A DNA stretch of 64,000 nt, taken from positions 1,116,001-1,180,000 of the forward strand of contig NZ_JAMBOQ010000001.1 in assembly GCF_023715685.1 (NCBI RefSeq), in the 5' to 3' direction. The notes below the pieces were generated by a model. That model did not search any database and was not told the DNA's origin. It was given only the letters and a program-made list of their open reading frames with translations. Origin of the DNA: Priestia aryabhattai (GTDB taxonomy: Bacteria; Bacillota; Bacilli; Bacillales; Bacillaceae_H). This document shows positions 55,947 through 64,000 of the stretch, piece after piece. Each line of letters starts with the position of its first letter. Position 1 is the stretch's first letter. The position numbers and the translations under genes are program-made.

Positions 55947-55974
55947 AGAATTAAAAGATTATTCTTTTAATTCT
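55947..55974. promoter_or_regulatory. perfect 12-bp inverted repeat upstream of sppA
   Basis: AGAATTAAAAGA, four-base spacer TTAT, then its complement. It lies 24-51 nt upstream of the sppA start. It could be an operator or an mRNA stem near the ribosome site; no U-tail follows. Confidence 0.5.
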
Positions 55975-56072
55975 TAAAGCAATAATGCTATAATTATTGT
56001 AACAAACTTTTTTTAAAAAGTTTACTTTATCGCTAATATTTTACATATCAGACAAACAAGGGGGAACTATCT

Positions 56073-56873
56073 ATGCCAAATCGTCGCAACGTTTATTTCT
56101 TTCATCCAAAAAACCAGGAAACAAAGGCGCTTGTAAGTCCACTTATTGAACTTGCAAAACAATATGACTTTCAAGTAGTAGACCATTTCGCCAGCGCTAA
56201 CATCATTGTAAGTATTGGCGGTGACGGAGCTTTCTTGCAGGCTGTCCGTCAATCTGGCTTTCGAGATGACTGCTTATATGCTGGTGTCACAACTTCAGAT
56301 CAACTAAGCTTTTACTGCGATTTTCATATTGATGAAACGGATAAAATGATCGAAGCTATTACGACAGAAAATATAGAAGTACGTCGATTTCCCGTTTTAC
56401 AAACTCAAATTGATCAAGGAACTTCTTTTTATTGCTTAAATGAATGTTCTATTCGATCAGGTGTTATAAAAACATTCAGTCTAGATGTTTTTATTAACAA
56501 AAATCACTTTGAAACATTCCGTGGGGATGGGATGATTATTTCAACACCAACAGGCAGTACTGCTTATAATAAATCGGTAAATGGAGCCGTAGTTGATCCG
56601 TTAATTCCTTGTATGCAAGTCAGCGAATTGGCATCGTTAAATAATAATAACTATCGTACATTAGGATCTTCATTCATTCTAAGCGCTGAGCATACGCTCA
56701 CTTTAAAACTATCCAATGACAACAACCATAATCCAATTATTGGAATAGATAATGAAGCATTAAATGCACGTCAAGTTGATCAAGTTCAAATTCGTTTAAG
56801 CGACCGTCAAATTAAAACGGTTAAGCTGAAAGATAACTCTTTCTGGCAACGAGTTAAGCGTACATTTTTATAA
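56073..56873 (+). CDS. nadK2: NAD kinase 2
   Basis: A 266-residue NAD kinase of the second Bacillus type (B. subtilis ppnKB/ytdI), converting NAD to NADP. The GGDG motif IIVSIGGDGAFLQAV (about 48-60), substrate motif LNECSIRSG (about 123) and the NE/D...TPTGSTAYNKSVNGAVVDP segment (about 160) are intact. AAGGGGGAAC precedes the ATG. Plus strand, divergent from sppA. Confidence 0.95.
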   Translation: MPNRRNVYFFHPKNQETKALVSPLIELAKQYDFQVVDHFASANIIVSIGGDGAFLQAVRQSGFRDDCLYAGVTTSDQLSFYCDFHIDETDKMIEAITTENIEVRRFPVLQTQIDQGTSFYCLNECSIRSGVIKTFSLDVFINKNHFETFRGDGMIISTPTGSTAYNKSVNGAVVDPLIPCMQVSELASLNNNNYRTLGSSFILSAEHTLTLKLSNDNNHNPIIGIDNEALNARQVDQVQIRLSDRQIKTVKLKDNSFWQRVKRTFL

Positions 56874-56898
56874 TAAAAAGCGCCCTTGGGCGCTTTTT
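56873..56898. terminator. bidirectional terminator nadK2/ytcJ
   Basis: A perfect 11-bp stem AAAAAGCGCCC/GGGCGCTTTTT with a two-base loop spacer separates the convergent stops. Confidence 0.88.
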
Positions 56899-58489
56899 AT
56901 TTTTGATAGACAATTTCTCCATCAATAGCAGTCATCTGCACCTGTACCCCTGGGATATCATCTGCAGGTATTTCAAACAGATCTCTTTCTAATACGGTGA
57001 AATCAGCTACATAGCCCTTTTGAACATACCCTTTTTTATGCTCTTGATGAATGGCCTGCGCGCTTCCTAACGTAAACAGCTGAACAGCTTCAAATACAGT
57101 TAGTCGCTCAGACGGTATGTAAACGACCGAGCTGTTCGGAGAAGTTTTTCTAGAAACCGCTGCATGAATTGTTAACATTGGATTGATAGGTTCAATAGGA
57201 GCATCTGATCCCCCTGCACACATGACGCCCTCGTCCAATAACGTTTTCCACGCATAGCAATAGTCCAAATGCTCTTCTCCAATTTTTTCAATGACCCATG
57301 GAAAATCACTGGCTAAAAACCGAGGCTGAATATCCAACACAACAGGAAGTTTTTTTACACGATCAACTAAATCTTTTCGTAGAATTTGCGCATGAATAAT
57401 ACGATCTCTTTGCCCTGTTTGAGGAGGATATTGTTCAATGCTTTCTACTACATATTGAAACGCTAAATCACCAATCGCATGAACTGCAACGGTCATGCTC
57501 AATTCTCTCGCTTTCCTTACTAGCTGTTTTAATTCATCTAGTGATTGAATTGCTACACCTCTTGTAGAAGGGTCGCTTTTGTAAGGAAAGCTTAAAAGCG
57601 CAGATTGACTGCCGAGCGAACCATCAGCAAAAATCTTCATTGGTCCTATTTCAATAAAAGCCGATGTGTCTTTCTTTTCTTCAAAGTATGTATACATATC
57701 ATCTACAGCTTCATGATGAACAAGTAAATGAGCACGAAACAGCTGCTTTTCTTTATGAATAACGTCTTGAAATGCTTGATATGTACGCAAAAAGCCTCCA
57801 TAATAATTTAAATCTTCCGTATGTCCACCCGTTAATCCATGCTGAACACAATCTTTAATGGCTACTGAAAGCGCTTGTCGAATGTATCCTTCTGATACTT
57901 GAGGAATGTGAGCCGTTACTAATTCTTGCGCTTGATCAGCCAAAAAACCGGTAGGTTTTCCCGCTTCATCCCTTTGAATAATACCTCCTTCCGGATCGCG
58001 TGTTTCAGCTTTAATCCCGGCTATTTTAAGAGCAGTCCCGTTTACTACTAATCCGTGACGACAGACTCGTTTTAACATAATAGGATGTTCAGTTGAAAGA
58101 TGATCAAGATCTTGATACTGAATCAAAGAGGAATCTTCCCACTGATTTTCATCCCAGCCTTCTCCAATTACCCATTCTCCTTTTGGTGTACTCTCTACTT
58201 TTTGCCGAACGCGCATCAACACGTCTTCCCGAGAAGTAGCTTGAGACAAATCAAGCCTAAGGAGCTTTTCGCCGTGACCAATTAAGTGAAGATGGCTATC
58301 CACAAAGCCCGGATACATTGTATATCCTTTGAGCTGTACTTCTTTTTCAATCACAGAACCCCATTTGTTTCTTAGGTCTCCTTCTGTACCTATATCTTGA
58401 ATGAATCCTTTTTCAACATATACGCTTTCTACATGCTCATCTTCTTTTAGCATCGTATATATTTTGCCGCCGTAAAATAAAGTCCCCAT
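56897..58489 (-). CDS. ytcJ: amidohydrolase family protein YtcJ
   Basis: A 530-residue amidohydrolase-3 family member. Metal-binding GFVDSHLHLIGHG (about 60-72), KIFADGSLGSQSALLSFPY (about 285), the histidines MTVAVHAIGDLAFQ (about 330) and the catalytic Asp in CAGGSDAPIEPINP are present. AAAGGAG 9 nt before the ATG at 58489 gives MGTLFYGGKIYTML. Convergent with nadK2. Substrate unknown; relatives act on N-substituted or hydantoin-like compounds. Confidence 0.9.
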   Translation of the reverse strand: MGTLFYGGKIYTMLKEDEHVESVYVEKGFIQDIGTEGDLRNKWGSVIEKEVQLKGYTMYPGFVDSHLHLIGHGEKLLRLDLSQATSREDVLMRVRQKVESTPKGEWVIGEGWDENQWEDSSLIQYQDLDHLSTEHPIMLKRVCRHGLVVNGTALKIAGIKAETRDPEGGIIQRDEAGKPTGFLADQAQELVTAHIPQVSEGYIRQALSVAIKDCVQHGLTGGHTEDLNYYGGFLRTYQAFQDVIHKEKQLFRAHLLVHHEAVDDMYTYFEEKKDTSAFIEIGPMKIFADGSLGSQSALLSFPYKSDPSTRGVAIQSLDELKQLVRKARELSMTVAVHAIGDLAFQYVVESIEQYPPQTGQRDRIIHAQILRKDLVDRVKKLPVVLDIQPRFLASDFPWVIEKIGEEHLDYCYAWKTLLDEGVMCAGGSDAPIEPINPMLTIHAAVSRKTSPNSSVVYIPSERLTVFEAVQLFTLGSAQAIHQEHKKGYVQKGYVADFTVLERDLFEIPADDIPGVQVQMTAIDGEIVYQK

Positions 58490-58556
58490 CGCCAACATCT
58501 CCTTTACTTTATAAAGCTTGATCTTCTCTCTATTATACGTGACAAAACAAACAAGA

Positions 58557-58587
58557 CAAAAGAGTGAGGTTTCCCCCACTCTTTTTA
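58557..58587 (-). terminator. terminator of the SASP gene
   Basis: An AGAGTG-based stem (AGAGTGGGG...CCTCACTCT in the RNA) with four U residues following on the minus strand, 26 nt after the stop. Confidence 0.72.
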
Positions 58588-58612
58588 GCCATCATTATTT
58601 AATTAATATGAC

Positions 58613-58801
58613 TTATTTACCACCAAGTTGTTGCTCAGCCATTTGAACTAAGCGTTTAGTGATTTCTCCACCAACAGATCCGTTAGCGCGAGCTGTTGCT
58701 TCTGGTCCAAGGTTTACACCGAATTCAGAAGCGATTTCGTATTTCATTTGGTCGATAGCAGCTGCTGAACCAGGAGCTACTAATTTGTTTGTGTTTGCCA
58801 T
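58613..58801 (-). CDS. alpha/beta-type small acid-soluble spore protein
   Basis: A 62-residue spore-core DNA-binding protein. The germination protease site lies in [12 protein letters not shown] (about 21-32), and the DNA-binding segments are [20 protein letters not shown] and [25 protein letters not shown] precedes the ATG. The upstream promoter fits sigma-G, indicating forespore expression. It corresponds in position to B. subtilis sspA; many paralogues exist, so I leave the symbol empty. Confidence 0.96.
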   Translation of the reverse strand: MANTNKLVAPGSAAAIDQMKYEIASEFGVNLGPEATARANGSVGGEITKRLVQMAEQQLGGK

Positions 58802-58825
58802 GTGTTTTCACCTCCTTGTTGAATA

Positions 58826-58855
58826 TAGATTGTGTCAAAACACATGGCTTCATAC
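58826..58855 (-). promoter_or_regulatory. sigma-G promoter of the SASP gene
   Basis: Minus-strand GTATG (58851-58855) matches the GHATR -35 motif; after exactly 18 nt, CAATCTA (58826-58832) matches the CATWMTA -10 at six of seven positions. Confidence 0.75.
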
Positions 58856-58889
58856 ATTATCTTTTTGGTAATTTTATGAAACTTTACTT

Positions 58890-60101
58890 TTAAAACAAAT
58901 CTTCTACATTGTCTGCCGTATTTGTAGCCGAAGAAGCTGTCATCTCAAGCGTTTCTACATTATTTACCGCTTCTTGAATTAATGTTTCAAAATCATAAAA
59001 TTGTTCGTATCGATTGATTTTTTCACGCTTTGGCTTAGTTTTTGGTGAGCTTGGCGTAAAAATTGTACAGCAGTCTTCATACGGACGATTCGAAATTTCA
59101 TGTGTATCAATTTTACGAGCAATTTCAACAATCTCCGTTTTATCCATTGTCACAAGCGGACGCAAAATAGGCGTATTGGTCACTTCATTAATCGCATACA
59201 TGCTCTCAACCGTTTGGCTAGCTACTTGCCCTAAGCTGTCCCCAGTTACGATAGCTAACGATTCATTTTTTTCACGAATGAGGTCCGTAATTCGAAGCAT
59301 CATACGGCGTGTAGAGGTCATTGTATAATTCTCTGGAATTTGTTTTTGAATCGCTTGCTGTACAGCTGTAAACGGTACAATGTGAAGCTTTACTTTTTCG
59401 TGATAAGCCGTTAATTTTTGCGTCAAATCAATTACTTTTTGCTTAGAACGTTCACTCGTAAAAGGCGGGCTATAAAAATGAACTGCTTCTATTTCCAAAC
59501 CGCGCTTCATTGCTAAGTATCCTGCAACCGGACTGTCGATTCCTCCAGAAAGCATCAGCATCGCTTTTCCACTCGTACCGACTGGAAGACCTCCTGCTCC
59601 GCGATAATCAAAACATGTAATATACGTTGCTTCACTTCTCACTTCTACTCGTACATTTACGCTTGGTTCTTTTACGTTTACTTGTAGATGCTCCGTATTT
59701 CGAAGAACATGACTTCCTACTGCATAATTCAATTCGTTTGTATCAAGAGGAAATTGTTTGTACGCTCTCCGAGTAGATACTTTAAATGTTTTGCCTTCTA
59801 TATCAAATTCTTTCATCGCTTCTAACGCTGCTTCTTGAATCGCTTCAAGTTCATTTTCAACTTTTAATGCTAAACTAAAGCTTTGAATACCAAAGATTTG
59901 CTGAAGACGTTCAATGATAGGCTCGTGATTTTCACCGTTTAAGTGAATATACATGCGGTCTCTCGTGTATTTTACGTGAATGTTTTGGAATGCACTAAGA
60001 GCCGTTACAATGTTTTTTCTTAGCTGTGCAACAAATTTTTTTCTGTTTTGTCCTTTAGTTGAGATTTCTCCGTACCGAATTAAAATATGGTTATATATCA
60101 T
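58890..60101 (-). CDS. thiI: tRNA 4-thiouridine synthase ThiI
   Basis: A 403-residue enzyme that adenylates and thiolates U8 of tRNA; it receives sulfur from NifZ. N-terminal ferredoxin-like and THUMP domains (1-165) precede the PP-loop domain with SGGIDSPVAGYLAMKRG (about 182-198). The C-terminal rhodanese domain of the E. coli form is absent, as usual in bacilli. GAGG is better spaced from the ATG at 60101 than from the one at 60107. It follows nifZ directly. Confidence 0.95.
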   Translation of the reverse strand: MIYNHILIRYGEISTKGQNRKKFVAQLRKNIVTALSAFQNIHVKYTRDRMYIHLNGENHEPIIERLQQIFGIQSFSLALKVENELEAIQEAALEAMKEFDIEGKTFKVSTRRAYKQFPLDTNELNYAVGSHVLRNTEHLQVNVKEPSVNVRVEVRSEATYITCFDYRGAGGLPVGTSGKAMLMLSGGIDSPVAGYLAMKRGLEIEAVHFYSPPFTSERSKQKVIDLTQKLTAYHEKVKLHIVPFTAVQQAIQKQIPENYTMTSTRRMMLRITDLIREKNESLAIVTGDSLGQVASQTVESMYAINEVTNTPILRPLVTMDKTEIVEIARKIDTHEISNRPYEDCCTIFTPSSPKTKPKREKINRYEQFYDFETLIQEAVNNVETLEMTASSATNTADNVEDLF

Positions 60102-60107
60102 TATCAT

Positions 60108-61250
60108 TTACCTCATTACTTTCTTTAAATCTTCAATTACTGTGAAAATAGCATTTACAATGGGCGTTACTTCATTATAATCATTTAAGCCAGACAAGCT
60201 CAAACGAATGGACTGATCTGCTTCTTCATAATTTTTACCGATGGCTAAAAGCGTTTTACTTGGCTTTTTTCGCTTTGATGAGCAAGCAGATGTAGTGGAT
60301 ACAAACACTCCTTTTTCCTCAAGAGCGTGAACAAAAACCTCACCTTTAATACCTTGTGCTGTAAAATTTATAATATGGGGTGCCGAATGCTCGGCCGGCG
60401 TATTGATCGTGATTCTTTCGTGAGCAGAAAGTTTGTCCACCAGTTCTGCTTTTATTTTCTGCATTTTTTGCTGATTCTGAGCTGCATGTTCAAGTGTTAA
60501 ACGAAGTGCTTTAGCAAATGCCACAATTCCCGGCACATTTTCCGTGCCTGATCGATGCTGCATTTCCTGAGAGCCTCCGCTAAGTAACGGATGAAGCTGA
60601 ACTCCATTTCGTTTATATAAAATTCCCGTCCCTTTTAAGCCATGAATTTTGTGTCCTGATAATGTGCATAAATCAATTTTATGATCCGCTAAAGAAAGCG
60701 GAACTTTTCCAATCCCTTGCACATGATCGACATGAAAAAGCACCTTCGAATAGTTCGTCAGTATTTGTCCAATTTCTTCAATTGGCTGAATGGTGCCAAT
60801 CTCATTATTTACATGCATAACAGATACTAAAATGGTTTCATCTGTCATAGCTGATTCAATAGCCGCAGGTGACACAAATCCACTTGAATCTACCGGAACA
60901 TACGTAACGTTAAATCCTAGTGCTTCTAACTGCTTAAATGGTTCATGAACGGAATCATGTTCAATATTTGTCGTAATGATATGCTGACCTCGGCTTTTAT
61001 ATTGCATCGCTACGCCTTTAATAGCCAAATTATTCCCTTCCGTTCCTCCTGATGTAAAGATAATTTCATTTGACGATACGTGCAGCAATTCTGCTACTTG
61101 CTCACGTGAACGGCTCAACAAATTCTCCGCTTGTACGCCAAATTGATGGAGGGACGATGGGTTGCCATAATAAGTTGTAGCTACTTTCATAAAAGATTGT
61201 ATTACTTCATTATAGGGTTTTGTTGTAGCGCTATTATCTAAATAAATCAA
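60108..61250 (-). CDS. nifZ: cysteine desulfurase NifZ (ThiI partner)
   Basis: A 380-residue PLP-dependent NifS/IscS-like enzyme. MIYLDNSATTKPYNEV at the start, PLP lysine in LSGHKIHGLKGTG (about 203) and the active-site cysteine in STTSACSSKRKKPSKT (about 325) are present. TTG start about 9 nt after AAGGGGG. In B. subtilis NifZ supplies sulfur specifically to ThiI; the two genes are adjacent here (about 7 nt), which supports that role. Confidence 0.94.
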   Translation of the reverse strand: MIYLDNSATTKPYNEVIQSFMKVATTYYGNPSSLHQFGVQAENLLSRSREQVAELLHVSSNEIIFTSGGTEGNNLAIKGVAMQYKSRGQHIITTNIEHDSVHEPFKQLEALGFNVTYVPVDSSGFVSPAAIESAMTDETILVSVMHVNNEIGTIQPIEEIGQILTNYSKVLFHVDHVQGIGKVPLSLADHKIDLCTLSGHKIHGLKGTGILYKRNGVQLHPLLSGGSQEMQHRSGTENVPGIVAFAKALRLTLEHAAQNQQKMQKIKAELVDKLSAHERITINTPAEHSAPHIINFTAQGIKGEVFVHALEEKGVFVSTTSACSSKRKKPSKTLLAIGKNYEEADQSIRLSLSGLNDYNEVTPIVNAIFTVIEDLKKVMR

Positions 61251-61320
61251 GGATTCGCGCCCCCTTCTTCATTTTTTCGGAACAACGTATTATCATACCA
61301 TACCTTGCTACTTTTTTAAA

Positions 61321-61500
61321 TTAGGCTTTGCCTTAGTAATCATAACAAGTATAGACGATCTTTTCAAAAACTATTTACCGCTTTATAACCGAGGTGTTGG
61401 CTGGCTCATTCCAACAGTTGCTGCCGCCTTCATAGGCTATATTATTAGCATTGCAAGAGGTATCCATCACACAGATAGTATACAAAGAAAAGCATCATAA
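61321..61500 (+). pseudogene. braB: C-terminal remnant of BraB/BrnQ branched-chain amino acid transporter
   Basis: In frame to a TAA at 61498-61500, about 59 codons read LGFALVIITSIDDLFKNYLP then LYNRGVGWLIPTVAAFIGYI and a short polar tail. The GVGWLIPTVAAFIG part resembles the last membrane segment of BrnQ-type transporters. There is no start codon, no ribosome site and only about one seventh of a full-length gene. B. subtilis has braB between ezrA and nifZ, exactly this spot. I read it as a decayed braB; the family match is from memory. Confidence 0.7.
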
Positions 61501-61532
61501 AAAAGCTCGTGTCCTTTGGACACGAGCTTTTT
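61500..61532. terminator. terminator after ezrA / braB remnant
   Basis: A perfect 14-bp stem AAAAGCTCGTGTCC/GGACACGAGCTTTT with loop TTT, trailing T-run on the plus strand and A-run on the left, works in both directions. Confidence 0.88.
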
Positions 61533-63222
61533 AACTCTGTGAAGATACAATACGCTGTATACGATCAAGCGCACCAGGGTCTACTTGCTCAATAGCTGCA
61601 GATGCCTGTTTTAACGCTTCTTTGTATTCATAATGGCGAAATGCTTCTTCCGCTTCTTCTAAAGACTGTGCAATCCCGTGATGAGTACTTCTATAACGGT
61701 TACCGTATTGAATCACTCTTTCAACCAATCGCGCTTCTTCTAGCATTGCCTCTGTTTCATCAAATGTATCCTGAACAAAACCAACAGCATCTTCAAGTAA
61801 AGATTGAACAGCTTGAATATTAAGCGGTTTTTCTTTCAGCTTAGCGGTTACTTCATTTAAGATATGAACCGTTTTTTCAAGCTGCACTTTATATTCTTCA
61901 GGAACACCAGGAAGGTTGCTTTTTTGAATAAGGCGTCGTGCTTCAATCAACTGAGATTTCAGTTCTTCTATTTTGTCCTTAGCTGAGAGCTCATCTTTGC
62001 GAAGAGCTTGTAGCATATCGCTATAGGATTCCTGAGATTCTTTTAATTGGTTAAGCTGTTTGGAAACGTCTTCGAGTTCTTCTTGGATCACACTGTAGGC
62101 TAAATTATGCTCCGCTACCTTGTCCGAAATATTATAGTACAAGTTAGTTAATCGTTTTAGTTCGCGGTCCATTTTATAATATACGTCTAAATCGCGCTCT
62201 TTAAAATGATAGCTTTGCTGTACAAATAGCGTTTCTTCACGAAGTTCACGGTTTCGTTCTTGAAGCATACGAAGGAAGTTAGATACCGTATGAGATTCAC
62301 GGTTCATTTTATGATAGGAGAAAACCTCATGCTCAAGTGAGTCATATAACTGCTCTAAGCGTTCGTTAACATCATCTAGTTTTTTAATCGCTTCTTCCAC
62401 ATATAATTCTTCAATATCTGCAATAATTTCAGCAGTTTCTTGTTTTAAAAGCTCTACCGTTTCTTCTACTTGCAGATGATCTAACACATATCCCTGCTCA
62501 CTCATTTCGCGGAACCCGTCAAGCAGTTCATTGAACTGAACAGGAAGAGTGGTCTGACACTCAACTAACACTTTTGGAATTTGTTCTAAATACGAATCAA
62601 TAGCTGTTAAATCAGTTTTTAATTGAAGAACAATCTCGCGTGCTTGAAGATAGTTTCCGTTAATCGTCTCTTCCTCGTATTTTTTAAACTGCTCTTTAGA
62701 TGTATTAATTGCGTATTCTAACGTTTTTTCAGCATTTCCATAGGAATACCGATGTGCGAGCAATTTTTTCTTCACATGGCGGTGAAGCTGATTTAATTCC
62801 TCAATATCATATCGATTATCTTGTTCGCTACCAATTAAATTTTGAAGTTCCGTAAGTATGTTTTCAATATCTATCTTGGTTTGTTCTAAGGCTTGATCAA
62901 TATGTATAGATAATTGCTTCGCTTTTTTAAATCGGTATTTATCCGCTGCTTCTTCCGTTTCAAACAGTTCTTTATCAATTTTCGGGAGATTAGTTGATAT
63001 AATTTCATCCCACTGCTCACGCCAACGCTCAAATAGCTCTTCAGTTTGACCTGTCATGTTCAATTCTTTTACTTTTGAAATTTCCTCTGCAACTGGCGTA
63101 TTTGCTAATTCGACTTTGATCGTTTCCAGGCGATCAATTTCTTGATAAATCTTTTTACGTGAAAACATTCCGTACACAACTAATCCGATAATAAGTATGA
63201 TTAGTGCTATAATGAATTCCAT
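61531..63222 (-). CDS. ezrA: septation ring formation regulator EzrA
   Basis: A 563-residue membrane-anchored negative regulator of FtsZ ring assembly. A single N-terminal membrane segment (2-20, EFIIALIILIIGLVVYGM) with the rest cytoplasmic and composed of long spectrin-like coiled coils is visible throughout. The conserved patch near the C-terminus (YGNRYRSTHHGIAQSLEEAE, about 505-524) needed for septal targeting is present. Divergent from hisJ, as in B. subtilis. Confidence 0.95.
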   Translation of the reverse strand: MEFIIALIILIIGLVVYGMFSRKKIYQEIDRLETIKVELANTPVAEEISKVKELNMTGQTEELFERWREQWDEIISTNLPKIDKELFETEEAADKYRFKKAKQLSIHIDQALEQTKIDIENILTELQNLIGSEQDNRYDIEELNQLHRHVKKKLLAHRYSYGNAEKTLEYAINTSKEQFKKYEEETINGNYLQAREIVLQLKTDLTAIDSYLEQIPKVLVECQTTLPVQFNELLDGFREMSEQGYVLDHLQVEETVELLKQETAEIIADIEELYVEEAIKKLDDVNERLEQLYDSLEHEVFSYHKMNRESHTVSNFLRMLQERNRELREETLFVQQSYHFKERDLDVYYKMDRELKRLTNLYYNISDKVAEHNLAYSVIQEELEDVSKQLNQLKESQESYSDMLQALRKDELSAKDKIEELKSQLIEARRLIQKSNLPGVPEEYKVQLEKTVHILNEVTAKLKEKPLNIQAVQSLLEDAVGFVQDTFDETEAMLEEARLVERVIQYGNRYRSTHHGIAQSLEEAEEAFRHYEYKEALKQASAAIEQVDPGALDRIQRIVSSQS

Positions 63223-63435
63223 ACTAAGCCCCCTTACAGTGCGTTCTACATGACAAGTTTCTTATTTATAAAAAGGGTGAATTTAATCCTTTAAATTTTT
63301 TTGCGTCAATGTTTTTATGATACCATGTAAAGTCCAACTTTTGAGCAAAAAATTAAATTTTTTTATACAAAATATTGGCATGGAGTCACTTTGTGTCGTT
63401 ACAATGGAAAAAGAAGAAAAAAGGAGGCATTTTTT

Positions 63436-64000
63436 ATGAAAGTTGACAAACATATTCATACTCCATTTTGCCCACACGGTTCGCCTGATCCATTGCAACA
63501 ATATGTTGAACAGGCGATTTCCCTGAACTTTGGCGAGATTTCGTTTACAGAGCATGCTCCATTACCAAAAAGCTTCAGTGATCCGACGCCTGATCGAGAC
63601 AGCGGAATGGATCGTGACAAACTTGATCACTACATTCAAAGCGTACAGCAAGTTAAAAAAGAATTTGAGCGCGATATTCGTATTAATATCGGGTTAGAAG
63701 TTGACTTTATCGAAGGATTTGAACACGAAACAACAGATTTCTTAAACGAATATGGTCCTTATCTCGATGACAGCATCCTTTCTGTCCACTTCTTAAAATA
63801 TGAAGAAGAGTATGACTGCCTGGATTTTAGCGCTGACGTATTTGCACATATTGTACAGAAATTTGGCAGCGTAAGCAAAGTATATGATAAGTATTACAAC
63901 ACGGTATTACGCTCTGTACAGGCCAATTTAGGCGTTTATAAGCCTAAGCGTATTGGTCATATGACACTGGTACATAAATTCCAAACTCGCTTTCCATATG
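63436..64000 (+). CDS. hisJ: histidinol-phosphatase HisJ (partial, runs off window)
   Basis: The first 188 residues of a PHP-family phosphatase for the penultimate reaction of histidine synthesis. The frame is open to the window end. Metal ligands are seen in [14 protein letters not shown] (residues 2-15), [10 protein letters not shown] (about 36), [10 protein letters not shown] (about 85) and LSVHFLKYE (about 112), and [13 protein letters not shown] (about 170). AAAAGGAGGCA lies about 7 nt before the ATG. Location divergent from ezrA matches B. subtilis. The C-terminal third lies outside. Confidence 0.94.
   Translation, partial: MKVDKHIHTPFCPHGSPDPLQQYVEQAISLNFGEISFTEHAPLPKSFSDPTPDRDSGMDRDKLDHYIQSVQQVKKEFERDIRINIGLEVDFIEGFEHETTDFLNEYGPYLDDSILSVHFLKYEEEYDCLDFSADVFAHIVQKFGSVSKVYDKYYNTVLRSVQANLGVYKPKRIGHMTLVHKFQTRFPY

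Noticed and set aside
63283..63555. Minus-strand frame overlapping hisJ start
   Set aside because: It is antisense to the hisJ ribosome site and coding start, which are strongly supported.
1..64000. CRISPR arrays, tRNA or rRNA genes, prophage or restriction systems
   Set aside because: No spaced direct repeats, no tRNA or rRNA sequence, no integrase, capsid or restriction gene was seen on either strand. YtxK resembles a DNA methylase but has no restriction partner.

Overview
The window is a stretch of chromosomal backbone from a low-GC, spore-forming Bacillaceae. Protein sequences and gene order fit a Priestia (Bacillus) megaterium-like organism; the species is an inference, the family is well supported. 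Sporulation genes (sspI, ytxC, ytaF, ytvI, ytrHI, ytfJ, an alpha/beta SASP), T-boxes, AGGAGG-type ribosome sites and synteny with the B. subtilis thrS-to-hisJ region all point the same way. Most genes lie on the minus strand. I see no prophage, CRISPR array, complete insertion sequence, rRNA or tRNA gene.

Layout. 1-5.4 kb: edge of a pheST T-box, rRNA methylase ysgA, sspI, peptidase ysdC, a dimeric dUTPase, ysdB with a sigma-W-type promoter, ysdA, then infC-rpmI-rplT with its L20-type leader and an AUU-started infC. 5.4-12.7 kb: T-box-controlled thrS, ytxC, replication-restart genes dnaI and dnaB, nrdR, a small unknown gene and speD with an unusual leader. 13.1-22.3 kb: gluconeogenic gapB with paired CcpN-type sites, a MITE-like repeat, coaE, ytaF, mutM, polA, a possible small RNA, and phoPR. 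22.5-35.4 kb: central carbon metabolism (MaoC protein, mdh, icd, citZ, ytwI, ytvI, fxsA, pyk, accA, accD, a FadR-type regulator, malic enzyme). 35.6-43.9 kb: dnaE, ytrHI, nrnA, ytpI, ytoI, a small membrane protein, ytkL. 44-51 kb: ald, a 55-residue ORF, argGH, two poorly known genes, ackA. 51.3-64 kb: ytxK, tpx, ytfJI, yteJ-sppA, NAD kinase, amidohydrolase, SASP, thiI-nifZ, a braB remnant, ezrA and the start of hisJ.

How it works together. The centre is a carbon-flux block: citrate synthase, isocitrate dehydrogenase and malate dehydrogenase (TCA), malic enzyme and pyruvate kinase (pyruvate node), AccDA (malonyl-CoA), AckA (overflow acetate) and GapB (gluconeogenesis), with cre-like and CcpN-like sites where expected. 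Replication and repair genes (dnaI, dnaB, polA, dnaE, mutM, nrdR, dUTPase) are interspersed.

The most interesting non-coding signals are a speD leader whose Shine-Dalgarno can be sequestered by an upstream C-run, a MITE-like repeat ending on the coaE stop codon, a candidate RNA between phoR and polA, and two departures from the usual gene order: pfkA is absent between accA and pyk, where a promoter plus 35-codon ORF sit instead, and braB is reduced to a C-terminal fragment. No wholly new multi-gene system is evident.
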